NCBI GenBank assembly: GCA_002937505.1
Contig: PTJY01000004.1
Location: 189,186 to 253,185, forward strand
DNA from: Alphaproteobacteria bacterium MarineAlpha12_Bin1
GTDB taxonomy: Bacteria > Pseudomonadota > Alphaproteobacteria > UBA6615
Length of the DNA stretch: 64,000 nucleotides
Direction: 5' to 3'
In this document: piece by piece, positions 28,200 to 37,624 of the stretch
Layout: every line of letters starts with the position of its first letter
How positions within the stretch are numbered: the stretch's first letter is position 1
The notes under the pieces: generated by a model
What the model was told of the DNA's origin: nothing
Database searches by the model: none
Seen by the model: the letters and a program-made list of their open reading frames with translations, nothing else
Program-made: the position numbers and the translations under genes

Positions 28200-29213
28200 T
28201 TAAGAGTTAAGCTGTCGTGCAGCGTCAATGGCAAAATAGGTTAAAACTCCGTTGCATCCAGCCCTCTTAAATGAAATCAACGTTTCCAACATAACATTAT
28301 TCAAATCCAACGCTCCTGCTTCAGCGGCAAAACGAATCATGGAATACTCACCACTCACATTATAAGCGAATGTAGGTAAGCCAAATTTTTCTTTAACCCT
28401 CCATATAATGTCTAAGTATGGCAATCCAGGTTTAACCATTACCATGTCAGCGCCCTCGTTTATGTCTAACGCTACTTCTCTTATAGCTTCGTTAGAGTTT
28501 GATGGATCAATTTGATATGTGTCTTTAGTTTCTCCTGCTAAAAAACCAGAGCTGTCTATTGCATCACGAAATGGGCCATAAAAAGATGAAGAAAATTTTG
28601 CTGCATAAGACATAATCATCACTTTTTGATAATCATGTTTGTCTAAGAATTCCCGAATTTTACCTATCCTACCATCCATCATGTCTGAAGGAGCAATTAT
28701 ATCACAACCAGCTTGTGCTTGAACAAGAGCTTGGCGACAAAGCGCGTCTATCGTTGAATCATTGTCTACGTGTCCATTTTGTACGAGACCATCATGTCCG
28801 TCAGAATTAAATGGATCTAAAGCGACGTCACATATGACACCAATATCTGAATGTGATTCCTTTATGCGCTTTATTGACCGGCATAATAAATTATCGGGAT
28901 TCCATGCTTCTTCTGCTTCGGGACTTTTAAGTTCTGGGTCTATAGCAGGAAAAAGGGCTACAGCAGGGATACCTAAAGATTTCGTTTCATCTATTACTTT
29001 AGATAAATCATCAATAACATACCTTTTGACGCCTGGCATGGTATCTATAAATTCAGAGCCATGTGTTTCATCCCTAATGAATAAAGGCAAAATAAGGTCG
29101 TTAGGTTCTAAATTATTCTCCCTGATCATTCTTCGAGACCAGTCAAATCGACGATTGCGCCTCATTCGAGTGGTTGGGTATGATCCAAAAAATGTTGTCA
29201 TACTGGTTCTCAT
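28200..29213 (-). CDS. hemB: Porphobilinogen synthase (delta-aminolevulinic acid dehydratase)
   Basis: A 337-residue HemB, which condenses two 5-aminolevulinate molecules to porphobilinogen in haem and corrin synthesis. Active-site lysines are in MSYAAKFSSSFYGPFRDA (near 197-214) and MVKPGLPYLD (near 255-264). The metal-binding segment is DVALDPFNSDGHDGLVQNG, with no cysteines, which marks the magnesium-type rather than the zinc-type enzyme. Two in-frame starts exist (29213 and 29201) and neither has a strong Shine-Dalgarno sequence. The downstream membrane protein gene follows after 5 bp. Confidence 0.96.
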   Translation of the reverse strand: MRTSMTTFFGSYPTTRMRRNRRFDWSRRMIRENNLEPNDLILPLFIRDETHGSEFIDTMPGVKRYVIDDLSKVIDETKSLGIPAVALFPAIDPELKSPEAEEAWNPDNLLCRSIKRIKESHSDIGVICDVALDPFNSDGHDGLVQNGHVDNDSTIDALCRQALVQAQAGCDIIAPSDMMDGRIGKIREFLDKHDYQKVMIMSYAAKFSSSFYGPFRDAIDSSGFLAGETKDTYQIDPSNSNEAIREVALDINEGADMVMVKPGLPYLDIIWRVKEKFGLPTFAYNVSGEYSMIRFAAEAGALDLNNVMLETLISFKRAGCNGVLTYFAIDAARQLNS

Positions 29214-29417
29214 TGTTACTTTTTTGAAATTATATGAACTATATCTAATTTTTGAAAAGCTAGATAGCTATTGCTAGCATACAATTCTAACAGATATCCT
29301 AGAAAATATTTATTTAAAGTTAAAAAATGTAGAGATAGAAATATTCATTGGTGAAAACCCAATCAGTTAGTTTATATTTATATAGTAACAAACATTAATT
29401 TAGTGGAGTCCTTACCA

Positions 29418-30557
29418 GTGGATTTTAAATTATCGGAAGAACAGATAGCAATTCAGGATCTGGCTAAAAGATTCGCTATTGAGGAAATTCTGCCAAATGC
29501 TTCATTATGGGACGAAAACTCGACATTCCCTATAGAAACATTGAGAAAAGCCGCTGCTTTGGGCTTTGCGAGTATATACTGCTCAACTGATTATGGTGGT
29601 TCAGGCCTTGGTAGGTTAGAGGCTGCTTTGGTATTTGAAGAACTTGCTTCGGCGTGTCCCTCAACATCTGCTTATCTGTCAATCCATAATATGTCCTCTT
29701 GGATGATAGATAAATTTGGAAATGATAATCTAAAAAAACAATTTCTTCCAAAACTATTTTCTATGGATTTCTTTGCTAGCTACTGTTTAACAGAGCCTAG
29801 TTCAGGATCCGATGCTGCTTCTTTAAAATCCAAAGCCATAAGAGATGGTGATTCATATGTCATTAATGGTGAAAAAGTTTTCATTTCAGGTGGATCTGTA
29901 TCAGATGTGTATGTGTGTATGCTAAGAACAGGTGGAGATGGATCTAGTGGAATTTCTTGTATTGTTGTTGAAAAGGATTCCCCAGGTTTAAGTTTTGGCA
30001 AACTTGAAAAGAAGTTAGGATGGAATAGTCAACCTACTGCATCAGTTATATTTGAGAATTGTCGTGTTCCAATATCCAATTTAGTAGGAAAAGAGGGGGA
30101 TGGTTTCAAAATTGCAATGCAAGGCTTAGATGGAGGGCGGATTAATATAGGAGCGTGTTCCATAGGCGGCGCTCGTGCGTGTCTAGATTTAACAAAAGAA
30201 TATCTTAAAACGCGGAAACAATTTGGACAGCCATTAGCTGATTTCCAAGCACTACAATTTCATCTTGCGGATATGGCTACTGACCTAGAAATATCTAGGG
30301 TTATGTTGCATAAAGCTGCTTGTATGTTCGACTCAAATTCACATAACACCACACAAGCATCCGCAATGGCCAAAAGAGTGGCTACTGATTTTGGGTTTGA
30401 TATCGTTAATAAAGCCTTACAGCTTCATGGGGGTTATGGTTATCTTAAAGAGTTTCCTGTTGAACGATATCTAAGAGACCTCAGAGTTCATCAAATTCTA
30501 GAAGGAACAAATGAGATTATGCGCTTAATTATTTCTAGAGATTTACTGAGGCAATAG
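29418..30557 (+). CDS. Acyl-CoA dehydrogenase, isobutyryl-CoA dehydrogenase-like
   Basis: A 379-residue FAD-dependent acyl-CoA dehydrogenase. The GTG at 29418 (MDFKLSEEQ) is preferred over the GTG at 29403 because GGAG lies in between at good spacing and the N-terminus then matches the family. Signatures are SYCLTEPSSGSDAASL near 118-133 and LHGGYGYLKEFPVERYLRD near 335-353. The catalytic base is the Glu in QILEGTNEI near 361. Isobutyryl-CoA as substrate (valine pathway, methacrylyl-CoA product) is inferred from the next two genes, which encode later steps of valine breakdown. Confidence 0.9.
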   Translation: MDFKLSEEQIAIQDLAKRFAIEEILPNASLWDENSTFPIETLRKAAALGFASIYCSTDYGGSGLGRLEAALVFEELASACPSTSAYLSIHNMSSWMIDKFGNDNLKKQFLPKLFSMDFFASYCLTEPSSGSDAASLKSKAIRDGDSYVINGEKVFISGGSVSDVYVCMLRTGGDGSSGISCIVVEKDSPGLSFGKLEKKLGWNSQPTASVIFENCRVPISNLVGKEGDGFKIAMQGLDGGRINIGACSIGGARACLDLTKEYLKTRKQFGQPLADFQALQFHLADMATDLEISRVMLHKAACMFDSNSHNTTQASAMAKRVATDFGFDIVNKALQLHGGYGYLKEFPVERYLRDLRVHQILEGTNEIMRLIISRDLLRQ

Positions 30558-30567
30558 AACGATCAAA

Positions 30568-31614
30568 ATGAATCAAGAATCCGAAGTATTGTTCGACGTC
30601 CAAGGATGTGTTGGATTGATTACTTTAAATAAGCCCAAGGCCTTGAATGCGTTATCATTAAATATGGTGGTGTCCATACATAATCAATTAATTAGTTGGG
30701 CTTCAGATGAAAGTATTGAGTTAATAGTTATCAAGGCGGATGGTAATCGTGCTTTTTGTGTGGGTGGCGATGTTAGGGCGCTATATGATAATCGTGGCAC
30801 TAATTATGGTTCTGAATTTTGTGGAAAAGAGTACTTGTTGAACACCTACCTTTATAATTACCCAAAACCCTATTTGGCTTTAATGGATGGAGCGGTAATG
30901 GGCGGTGGTGTAGGTGTTTCAATACATGGCTCTCATAGAATTGTTACTGAACGAACTATTTTTGCTATGCCGGAAACAGGTATCGGGCTATTCCCAGATA
31001 TTGGAGCAGGGTGGTTTTTACCTAGGTGTCCTGGAGAGATCGGTATGTATTTAGGGCTCACAGGACATCGTTTAAATGCCTCTGATTGTATCTATACAGG
31101 TTTAGCAGATTACTACATTCAGTCAGAATTTCTTGAGGCTGTTGTTAAAAAACTGTCTGAGAGAAATGTCACTAGAAGTAAGATAAATGACGTGCTTTCT
31201 GAATTTTCTATAAATGGAGAATCGTCTGACTTTTATAAATCCAGAAATTCTATTGATCGTTGCTTCTCTGCTGATAGTGTTGAATCTATAATTGATAGAC
31301 TTAGAAAAGAGAAAAGTCCCTGGGGCGATAATATAGTGGATATAATCAATTTAAAATCTCCGACCTCGTTAAAAATTACTTTTAAACAATTGAGAGCCGG
31401 CGCGTTGATGAAGCGATTTGAAGAAGTAATGGCTATGGAATATCGAATGGCAACTCATGTTTTTAAAAATAATGATTTTTTTGAAGGAATACGTTCAGTC
31501 GTTATAGACAAGGATGGTAACCCGAACTGGGACCCGTCTACTTTGGAGGAGGTCACGCCATCTGAAGTTGATAAATATTTTGAGTTAGTCGATGGAGAGC
31601 CCAGTTTTAACTAA
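30568..31614 (+). CDS. 3-hydroxyisobutyryl-CoA hydrolase (ECH_2 family)
   Basis: A 348-residue crotonase-fold protein of the HIBCH type, which releases free 3-hydroxyisobutyrate from its CoA ester in valine catabolism. Signatures are FCVGGDVRALYDN near residues 63-75, MGGGVGVSIHGSHRI near 111-125 and FAMPETGIGLFPDIGAGWFL near 131-150, which contains the catalytic Glu and Asp typical of the hydrolase. The length fits HIBCH (about 350) rather than ordinary enoyl-CoA hydratase (about 260). It starts 10 bp after the acyl-CoA dehydrogenase gene and is followed by mmsB. Confidence 0.92.
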   Translation: MNQESEVLFDVQGCVGLITLNKPKALNALSLNMVVSIHNQLISWASDESIELIVIKADGNRAFCVGGDVRALYDNRGTNYGSEFCGKEYLLNTYLYNYPKPYLALMDGAVMGGGVGVSIHGSHRIVTERTIFAMPETGIGLFPDIGAGWFLPRCPGEIGMYLGLTGHRLNASDCIYTGLADYYIQSEFLEAVVKKLSERNVTRSKINDVLSEFSINGESSDFYKSRNSIDRCFSADSVESIIDRLRKEKSPWGDNIVDIINLKSPTSLKITFKQLRAGALMKRFEEVMAMEYRMATHVFKNNDFFEGIRSVVIDKDGNPNWDPSTLEEVTPSEVDKYFELVDGEPSFN

Positions 31615-31641
31615 AAAGATGTAGAATATGAGGGATAAGAT

Positions 31642-32532
31642 ATGTCAAATATTGGATTTATAGGTCTGGGTAATATGGGTGGACCGATGGTCAAAAACCT
31701 CGTCGAGGCTGGTCACTCTGTAGCTGTTTATGACATTAACAATGAAGCCGTTATTCGTGCAGCTAGCTACGGAGGAATCGCTAAAGCTGATGCTATTGGC
31801 ACTACAGAAAGTGCTGATGTAGTAATAACGATGCTTCCTGCTGGAGAGCATGTGAAATCAGTGTACTTGGAAAATGATAATCTTATTGAACATGTTAACA
31901 GTGATTGTCTATTAGTTGATTGCTCAACTATAGACGTATTAACTGCGAGAGAAGTCATAGCTCGAGCCAAAGAAAGCGATTTAGAGATGATTGATGCCCC
32001 CGTTTCTGGAGGCGTCGGTGGTGCGGAGGCGGCCACACTGACATTTATGTGTGGGGGTACAGATAGCGCTTTTGATAAAGCGGAGCCAGTTTTAAAAGTT
32101 ATGGGTAAAAACATTTTTCATGCAGGTACAGCAGGTAGCGGGCAGGCAGCTAAGGTCTGTAATAATTTAATGTTGGGTATAGAAATGATTGCTGTGAGTG
32201 AAGGTTTTGTTTTAGCTGATAAATTAGGTCTTGATAAACAAAAGCTTTGGGACATTGCATCGACAGCAACTAGCCAATGTTGGGCCATGACAAATTATTG
32301 CCCCGTACCGGGCCCTGTCCCTTCATCTCCTGCAAATCGTGATTATCAGGCCGGCTTTACTATAGCAATGATGTTGAAGGATCTGAAGCTTTCTCAAGAA
32401 GCTGCAAAAAATAATGGTGCATTCACTCCTTTAGCAGCATTAGCAACAGATTTGTATGAATCGTTTGCAAGCACAAATCAAAATGACGGCCTCGATTTTT
32501 CATCAATAATTAAGCTTATTGAAAATCAATAG
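31642..32532 (+). CDS. mmsB: 3-hydroxyisobutyrate dehydrogenase
   Basis: A 296-residue NAD-dependent dehydrogenase that oxidises 3-hydroxyisobutyrate to methylmalonate semialdehyde. It has the Rossmann motif IGFIGLGNMGGPM at residues 3-15, the substrate motif DAPVSGGVGGAEAATLTFM near 120-138, and the catalytic lysine in GQAAKVCNNLML near 168-179. It completes a three-gene valine set; methylmalonate-semialdehyde dehydrogenase (mmsA) is not in the window. The gene is convergent with thiG, 32 bp away. Confidence 0.94.
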   Translation: MSNIGFIGLGNMGGPMVKNLVEAGHSVAVYDINNEAVIRAASYGGIAKADAIGTTESADVVITMLPAGEHVKSVYLENDNLIEHVNSDCLLVDCSTIDVLTAREVIARAKESDLEMIDAPVSGGVGGAEAATLTFMCGGTDSAFDKAEPVLKVMGKNIFHAGTAGSGQAAKVCNNLMLGIEMIAVSEGFVLADKLGLDKQKLWDIASTATSQCWAMTNYCPVPGPVPSSPANRDYQAGFTIAMMLKDLKLSQEAAKNNGAFTPLAALATDLYESFASTNQNDGLDFSSIIKLIENQ

Positions 32533-32564
32533 GTTTGGTGTTTGTCCAGTATAATATATCTAAT

Positions 32565-33335
32565 CTATGAACCTATCAGTCCTAAACGAGGACTGGACTC
32601 TACTGCATGATCTAGTTTAGGGATTCTACCAGAAATTGATGCTTTTCGTCCGGCAGACACTGCTTCACGCATAGCTGAAGCCATTAGTACTGGATTTGCG
32701 GCTTTAGACACAGCAGAATTTAATAATACGGCTTCACAGCCAAGTTCCATGGCGAGCGTAGCGTCTGAAGCGGTTCCAACACCTGCGTCTAGAACTACTG
32801 GAATATTAATATGGTTGCATATCATTTCTATGTTATAGGGGTTACATATTCCCATTCCAGAACCTATTGGTGAACCAAGAGGCATTACAGAAACGCAACC
32901 AAGGTCTTCTAATTTCTGACAAGAAACTGGATCATCTGTGCAGTACGGAAAGACTTTGAAGCCGTCTTTAACTAATTCTTTTGCTGCGGAAATTAATTCA
33001 GTGCTATCAGGATACAAAGTATCTCTATCTCCTATTAGCTCTAATTTTATCCAATTAGTTTCTAAAGCTTCACGCGACAATTGTGCTGTTAAAACTGCAT
33101 CTTTGGCAGTTGAGCAGCCCGATGTGTTGGGCAGTAATCGATAATTATTTCCTATTATATCGATCATACTTTCGTTGTATGTATCAAGGCTTATTCTTCT
33201 AATAGATACAGTAATAACTTCAGCTCCACTGGCTTTTAATGAATCCAGCATAATCTGTTGATTAGGATACCCTGCGGTACCAATCCAAAGTCGAGATTTG
33301 ATATTCTCGCCAGCAATTTCTAATAAATCTGACAT
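32565..33335 (-). CDS. thiG: Thiazole synthase
   Basis: A 256-residue ThiG, which forms the thiazole ring of thiamine from deoxyxylulose 5-phosphate, dehydroglycine and ThiS-thiocarboxylate. Signatures are [13 protein letters not shown] near residues 15-27, [13 protein letters not shown] near 158-170, and [20 protein letters not shown] near 177-196, followed by [14 protein letters not shown]. It starts 12 bp after thiS. The operon is thiO-thiS-thiG behind a TPP riboswitch; thiC, thiD and thiE are elsewhere. Confidence 0.95.
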   Translation of the reverse strand: MSDLLEIAGENIKSRLWIGTAGYPNQQIMLDSLKASGAEVITVSIRRISLDTYNESMIDIIGNNYRLLPNTSGCSTAKDAVLTAQLSREALETNWIKLELIGDRDTLYPDSTELISAAKELVKDGFKVFPYCTDDPVSCQKLEDLGCVSVMPLGSPIGSGMGICNPYNIEMICNHINIPVVLDAGVGTASDATLAMELGCEAVLLNSAVSKAANPVLMASAMREAVSAGRKASISGRIPKLDHAVESSPRLGLIGS

Positions 33336-33347
33336 CTTGTGTTTTTA

Positions 33348-33560
33348 TTATCCCCCCTGAAATGATTTCACGATTTCGACTTTATCTCCATCATTTAAAA
33401 CAGTTTCATTCCAACTATCTTTTAAAGCAATAATATCATTAATCGCGACGGCAATGCCACGGGCCGTTGGGTCTATGCCTTCTTGTAAGAGCAGTTCATT
33501 AACACTTTTTGCTAGCAAATGTTTTGTCTCTCCATTAAGAAATATGCTTATTTCATTCAT
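33348..33560 (-). CDS. thiS: Sulfur carrier protein ThiS
   Basis: A 70-residue ubiquitin-like carrier ending in the essential Gly-Gly (VKSFQGG), which is adenylated and thiocarboxylated to deliver sulfur to ThiG. The start at 33560 (MNEISIFLNGE) gives the usual size; the longer frame begins at 33578 and would nearly touch thiO. It is between thiO and thiG in the riboswitch-controlled operon. Confidence 0.93.
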   Translation of the reverse strand: MNEISIFLNGETKHLLAKSVNELLLQEGIDPTARGIAVAINDIIALKDSWNETVLNDGDKVEIVKSFQGG

Positions 33561-33583
33561 ATTAGTGTTATCCAGCAAAAGAC

Positions 33584-34735
33584 TTAGTTTATAAATCTAT
33601 CGATACCATAATCCTCTATTTCAGATGGGATGTTCCCTGTTAAAATATATTCACTAATGGTATCAGCAGTTAGCGGTGCGAGTAAAATTCCGTTTCTGTG
33701 ATGTCCAGTCGCCAACACAAGTCCTTCAATTTCTGTTGGCCCAAGTATCGGGGCATCATCGCGGCTGGTGGGTCTAAATCCACACCACGTTTCAACTATT
33801 GGAAGTTCTTCAATAGTAGGTAGGGTACGCCAAGCTGATTCTAATAATGAATATAATGCTCCTGCAGTGATTTCAGAATTAAACCCACGTTCTTCAACAG
33901 TTGCTCCAATGATTAGTCTTCCATCATCTCGTGGAACTAAATAAGAGTTTGGAGTCCATATTACGTGTTTGGCAAGTGGCCTGTTTATGTCCATTTGTAA
34001 CGCTAGCATTTGTCCTTTAACGGGTCGAACAGGAGGAATGATGTTACTTGGAAGTCCATCAATAGTTGACGAATGGGCGCCAGCTGCTAATAACACTATG
34101 TCAGCTTCATGAAAGACTGAATCGATTACTATTCCTTTGACCCTGCCTTTTTCAATCTTAATAGATTCAACCCTATGTTTTTCATGTATTTTTCCTCCTG
34201 AATTCTTAAATGCATCCATTAGAGCCAGCAGTAAAAACCGATTGTCGACCTGGTGGTCATTTTTACTGAATACTGCATCGAGTGTTTTCGTATTCAAATG
34301 TGGCTCCATGTTTCTTACTTCTTCTTTGTCTAACCATTCTAAGTCTATTCCTAATCCAGATTGAAATTTGTAATTGAATTTCAGTTTACTTAATTCGTCG
34401 TTATTAAATGCTATAACCAATGTACCTTCATCTTTGTAGTGCGGATTTATATCTGTCGATTTTGCTAAATCTTTTAAAAAGTTGGGCCACATTTTCTGGC
34501 TCTTAGTAGTTAATTCAAGTAATTTTTCTTCACCTGGCTCACACTCAACGCCGGCAGCTAACATACCTGCTGCTGCCCATGTAGCGCCTTTGCCAACTTC
34601 TTCTGCCTCAAACACGTCAACTTTGTAGCCAAGTTCACTTAGTCTCCAACCTATTCCAAGTCCACAAACCCCTGAACCTATTACGGTGACTCTTGGCGAG
34701 GATCTGTTGTATATATTTTTAGGTTTTGTTTTCAC
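33584..34735 (-). CDS. thiO: Glycine oxidase
   Basis: A 383-residue FAD-dependent amine oxidase. The dinucleotide-binding motif VIGSGVCGLGIGWRLSELGY is near residues 17-36, and GATWAAAGMLAAGVE near 49-63 and the C-terminal ATGHHRNGILLAPL near 345-358 are typical of ThiO. It oxidises glycine to iminoglycine for ThiG. Start is GTG at 34735; the Shine-Dalgarno GGGAG lies at the 3' end of the TPP riboswitch, so translation start should be under direct riboswitch control. Confidence 0.93.
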   Translation of the reverse strand: MKTKPKNIYNRSSPRVTVIGSGVCGLGIGWRLSELGYKVDVFEAEEVGKGATWAAAGMLAAGVECEPGEEKLLELTTKSQKMWPNFLKDLAKSTDINPHYKDEGTLVIAFNNDELSKLKFNYKFQSGLGIDLEWLDKEEVRNMEPHLNTKTLDAVFSKNDHQVDNRFLLLALMDAFKNSGGKIHEKHRVESIKIEKGRVKGIVIDSVFHEADIVLLAAGAHSSTIDGLPSNIIPPVRPVKGQMLALQMDINRPLAKHVIWTPNSYLVPRDDGRLIIGATVEERGFNSEITAGALYSLLESAWRTLPTIEELPIVETWCGFRPTSRDDAPILGPTEIEGLVLATGHHRNGILLAPLTADTISEYILTGNIPSEIEDYGIDRFIN

Positions 34736-34736
34736 T

Positions 34737-34815
34737 TTGCTCCCTACGCTGGCATTAACCAGATCAGGTTTGTGGGTTTGCTCTCAGACGCCAGATACTG
34801 GCGACACCCCAGCTG
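34737..34815 (-). promoter_or_regulatory. TPP riboswitch (THI element) of the thiO-thiS-thiG operon
   Basis: Reading the minus strand, the conserved elements GGGGTGTCG, GCGTCTGAGAG, AACCTGATCTGG and TTAATGCCAGCGTAGGGA occur in order and at normal spacing, with the variable P3 hairpin GCCAGTATCTGGC between the first two. This is a full thiamine-pyrophosphate aptamer. Its last helix strand overlaps the GGGAG ribosome-binding site 5-9 nt before the thiO GTG. Binding of TPP should hide that site and lower translation. Confidence 0.95.
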
Positions 34816-34883
34816 ATATGTATAAATTATCGTATACTAATACGTTTGTACGTAATTTATTAGCCCGAAGCTAGACACAATTA

Positions 34884-35159
34884 TTAACCCTGACCAATTT
34901 CATTTTCTGCTAAACGAACAAGGTAATCAAATTTCCTATACTGATAACGTATGTGCCAGAAAGCCAAAAATAAAGCTACAATTGCTAAAGCTATAATTAT
35001 TTGTTTATTTTGCGGGTTTTCTAGGACTCCAGAGTCAATAATCAATTTTGTTGCGAAGAATAAGCAAACTAAATAAGACAGACAGAGTCCAAGCATCCAA
35101 AGAAGTAGCCTTTTTCGTAACCTGTTCACAAGTTGCTGTCTATTTTTTTCCATAATCAA
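34884..35159 (-). CDS. Small membrane protein of unknown function
   Basis: A 91-residue protein with two hydrophobic helices (about residues 17-38 and 52-70) and basic ends ([13 protein letters not shown] at the start, [11 protein letters not shown] near 70). I do not recognise the family. Its start codon overlaps the stop of the glutaryl-CoA dehydrogenase gene by 4 bp, so it is translationally coupled. Nothing in the sequence shows a catalytic site. Confidence 0.6.
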   Translation of the reverse strand: MIMEKNRQQLVNRLRKRLLLWMLGLCLSYLVCLFFATKLIIDSGVLENPQNKQIIIALAIVALFLAFWHIRYQYRKFDYLVRLAENEIGQG

Positions 35160-36376
35160 TTAAAAGCTTGGAATCCAGTTTGAGCACGACCGAGAATTAA
35201 AGTATGAATATCATAAGTCCCTTCATAGGTGTTTACCGTTTCAAGATTCATAAGATGTCTAATAATATGGTATTCGTCTTGTATTCCATTGCCTCCGTGC
35301 ATGTCTCTTGCTAGGCGTGCAATGTCCAGAGCCTTAGCAGCATTATTACGTTTAAGTAACGAAATCATTTCTGGAGTAGCTTTATTTTCATCCATTAATC
35401 GCCCAAGACGCAAACATGCATGTAGCCCCAGTGTTATGTCTGTTTGCATGTCTACTAATTTCTTTTGAACTAATTGATTTGCAGCTAAGGATTTTCCAAA
35501 TTGTATTCTATCTAGCACATACTGTCTGGTTGAGGACCAACAAAACTCAGCTGCCCCTAAAGCGCCCCATGAAATCCCATATCTTGCTTTGTTGAGGCAA
35601 CCAAATGGTCCACTTAGGCCCTTGGCATTTGGGAGTTTATTTTCACTAGGGACGAATACGTCCTTCATATAAATTTCTCCTGTTGATGACGCTCTCATCG
35701 AGAATTTTCCATTTATTTTTGTAGTGGTTAGACCTTTCATTCCTTTTTCAAGTAGAAATCCACAAATGGTGTCATATTCATTTTTTGCCCAGACAACGAA
35801 AATATCAGCAATTGGAGCGTTAGAAATCCACATTTTAGAACCATTCAATACATAGCCACCGTCTACACTGGATGCTCTGGTTATCATACTTCCTGGGTCG
35901 GAGCCTGCATTAGGTTCGGTTAAGCCAAAAGCCCCGATGTATTCGCCGCTAGCAAGTTTTGGTAGATAAGTGTCCTTTTGCTTTTGTGAACCGTACTCAT
36001 TTATAGGCCACATTACCAATGATGATTGAACGGATAAAGCAGATCGATATGCGGAATCAACTCTCTCTACTTCTCGTGCAATCAGTCCGTAGCAAACATA
36101 ATTTACCTCAGCACAATTGTATTTAGCTGGAAGGGTAGGGCCAAGCATTCCCAGGGATCCTAATTCATTCATTATTTCTCGATCAAATACTTCACCTCTA
36201 TTGGCTTCAAGGATTCTAGGCATCAACTTTTCTTGGCAGTATGACCTAGCGGAGTCTCTTATGATTTTTTCTTCTTCAGATAGAAGATCTTCTAACAAAA
36301 GAGGATCCTCCCAGTTAAACTGATTCGAACCAGAAGTTTTAGGGATTTGATCTATAGTGTCTTTTGCCGTGTCCAT
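35156..36376 (-). CDS. gcdH: Glutaryl-CoA dehydrogenase (acyl-CoA dehydrogenase family)
   Basis: A 406-residue FAD enzyme that oxidatively decarboxylates glutaryl-CoA to crotonyl-CoA in lysine and tryptophan breakdown. The pattern [20 protein letters not shown] near residues 92-111 is characteristic of this enzyme. [15 protein letters not shown] is near 135-149 and the catalytic glutamate lies in [17 protein letters not shown] near 383-399. The length is normal. It is transcribed away from the thi operon and coupled to the small membrane protein gene downstream. Confidence 0.93.
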   Translation of the reverse strand: MDTAKDTIDQIPKTSGSNQFNWEDPLLLEDLLSEEEKIIRDSARSYCQEKLMPRILEANRGEVFDREIMNELGSLGMLGPTLPAKYNCAEVNYVCYGLIAREVERVDSAYRSALSVQSSLVMWPINEYGSQKQKDTYLPKLASGEYIGAFGLTEPNAGSDPGSMITRASSVDGGYVLNGSKMWISNAPIADIFVVWAKNEYDTICGFLLEKGMKGLTTTKINGKFSMRASSTGEIYMKDVFVPSENKLPNAKGLSGPFGCLNKARYGISWGALGAAEFCWSSTRQYVLDRIQFGKSLAANQLVQKKLVDMQTDITLGLHACLRLGRLMDENKATPEMISLLKRNNAAKALDIARLARDMHGGNGIQDEYHIIRHLMNLETVNTYEGTYDIHTLILGRAQTGFQAFN

Positions 36377-36425
36377 ATTGGCTCCGCATTAACAGTCTTA
36401 AAATAATGTTAAAACTTTATTTCGG

Positions 36426-36824
36426 TTATATTTCTTTGGTTTCAAATTCTGCAGGTGTAGCAATTTCTAATATTTCACAGTCTTCGGACATATATAATGC
36501 GTCGTGAACTAGGCCATCAGGTTGATAGTAACAGTCACCTTTTGAAACAGAGACCTCGCCTTCTCCTTCAAAGTAAAATTTAGCATTACCTTCCAGAACA
36601 TAGAACATTTGAAAATTAGTTATGTGACTATGGTTTCCTGTCGGTTTCTTTAGCTCTACCCCAGCCATACGAATAACATGTGCAGTGAATTCGTTTTCAG
36701 TGGCGTTCTTAATGCCTAGGTCTCTGTATTCAAATTCTTTTCTTAGACCTTTTTCCCATTTGGCTGAACTTATCCTATTAACATTAAATTTATGTTTTTT
36801 GGATTTCATAGTTGGTGTTTCCAT
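36426..36824 (-). CDS. Cupin-domain protein
   Basis: A 132-residue protein with one conserved-barrel cupin domain (about residues 50-125). Metal ligands are plausible: GNHSHITNFQMFYVLEG near 63-79 with two histidines and a conserved glutamate position, and DGLVHDALY near 103-111 with a histidine. It may be a small enzyme or a ligand-binding protein; the substrate is unknown. Start may be at 36824 or the ATG at 36809. It lies between mucR and gcdH on the same strand. Confidence 0.75.
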   Translation of the reverse strand: METPTMKSKKHKFNVNRISSAKWEKGLRKEFEYRDLGIKNATENEFTAHVIRMAGVELKKPTGNHSHITNFQMFYVLEGNAKFYFEGEGEVSVSKGDCYYQPDGLVHDALYMSEDCEILEIATPAEFETKEI

Positions 36825-36869
36825 TTATTAATTAGTTTTTACATTATAACAGTATTAAACATTCATAGT

Positions 36870-37334
36870 TTAAATAGGTCTTTTCCCAAGACCAATTTTT
36901 TTTGCAAAAGCTGACCTCTGCTTTGCGTAATTTGGTGCAACCATAGGGTAATCTGAACTGAGCCCCCACTTTGTACGATATTCTTCCGGTGTAAGGCCGT
37001 ATGAAGTCCGCAGATAGCGTTTGAGCATTTTCAATTTTTTTCCATCTTCTAAACAGATTAAATAGTCTGCTGTTATAGACTTCTTTATAGTAACTGCGGG
37101 TTTTTGTCTGACTTTGTTATTAACCTCTACATTGTCTTTTAGCCCAGCTAAGTTAGAGTAGACGGCCTTTATTAATTCAGAAATTTGAGGTCCACCAACA
37201 CTATTATTTCCAACATAGGCCGCAACAATTTGCGCTGTCATTTTCAACACATCATCATGAGGTAGCTCTTCCGTATTCTTGGCATTAACGATTTTCCCAT
37301 TTCCATAGTATGCTTTAGCACCGGATTGTGACAT
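36870..37334 (-). CDS. MucR/Ros-family transcriptional regulator with lost zinc ligands
   Basis: A 154-residue regulator. The start at 37334 is preferred over the GTG at 37376 because GGAGGA precedes it with 6-8 nt spacing. The C-terminal Ros/MucR domain is clear: YGLTPEEYRTKWGLSSDYPM near residues 112-131, then VAPNYAKQRSAFAKKIGLG. The zinc-finger positions C-x2-C-x9-H-x4-H of Ros read C94, D97, Y107 and Y112 here, so most ligands are missing. Such variants are known in Rhizobiales and fold without zinc. MucR proteins regulate many genes and AT-rich promoters. It is divergent from rpiB across a 290-bp AT-rich gap. Confidence 0.9.
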   Translation of the reverse strand: MSQSGAKAYYGNGKIVNAKNTEELPHDDVLKMTAQIVAAYVGNNSVGGPQISELIKAVYSNLAGLKDNVEVNNKVRQKPAVTIKKSITADYLICLEDGKKLKMLKRYLRTSYGLTPEEYRTKWGLSSDYPMVAPNYAKQRSAFAKKIGLGKRPI

Positions 37335-37624
37335 GTCTAGTCCTCCACTATCATAATTTAAACCAGATAAATTCACTTAAATAAACGTTACTGATTTAAG
37401 GATAGTCATCAAGAAATTAATAAACATCTCGTTTATTATATAAAAAAATTTTTATTTTTGAAATTAAAGTGCCATTTATATATTTAAAATAAAACAAGAT
37501 TATTTTATAACAAAGTAATTCTGGTTAGTGTACGACAATTTGTGCTATGGTGGAGTTATATTACAAGATATGGTAACACCTTATTAATTTAATTCTTTTT
37601 GTGGCACCGTTACGGATTTAAAAT
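37335..37624. other. 290-bp AT-rich divergent region between mucR and rpiB
   Basis: No gene seen. A long A/T tract (about 37437-37480) and a T-rich stretch near 37590-37600 are present, the kind of sequence bound by MucR-type regulators. Promoters of mucR and the rpiB-glyA-nrdR-rib operon must lie here. GTAAC at 37573 and GTTAC near 37612 could pair, but no firm structure could be assigned. Confidence 0.4.
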
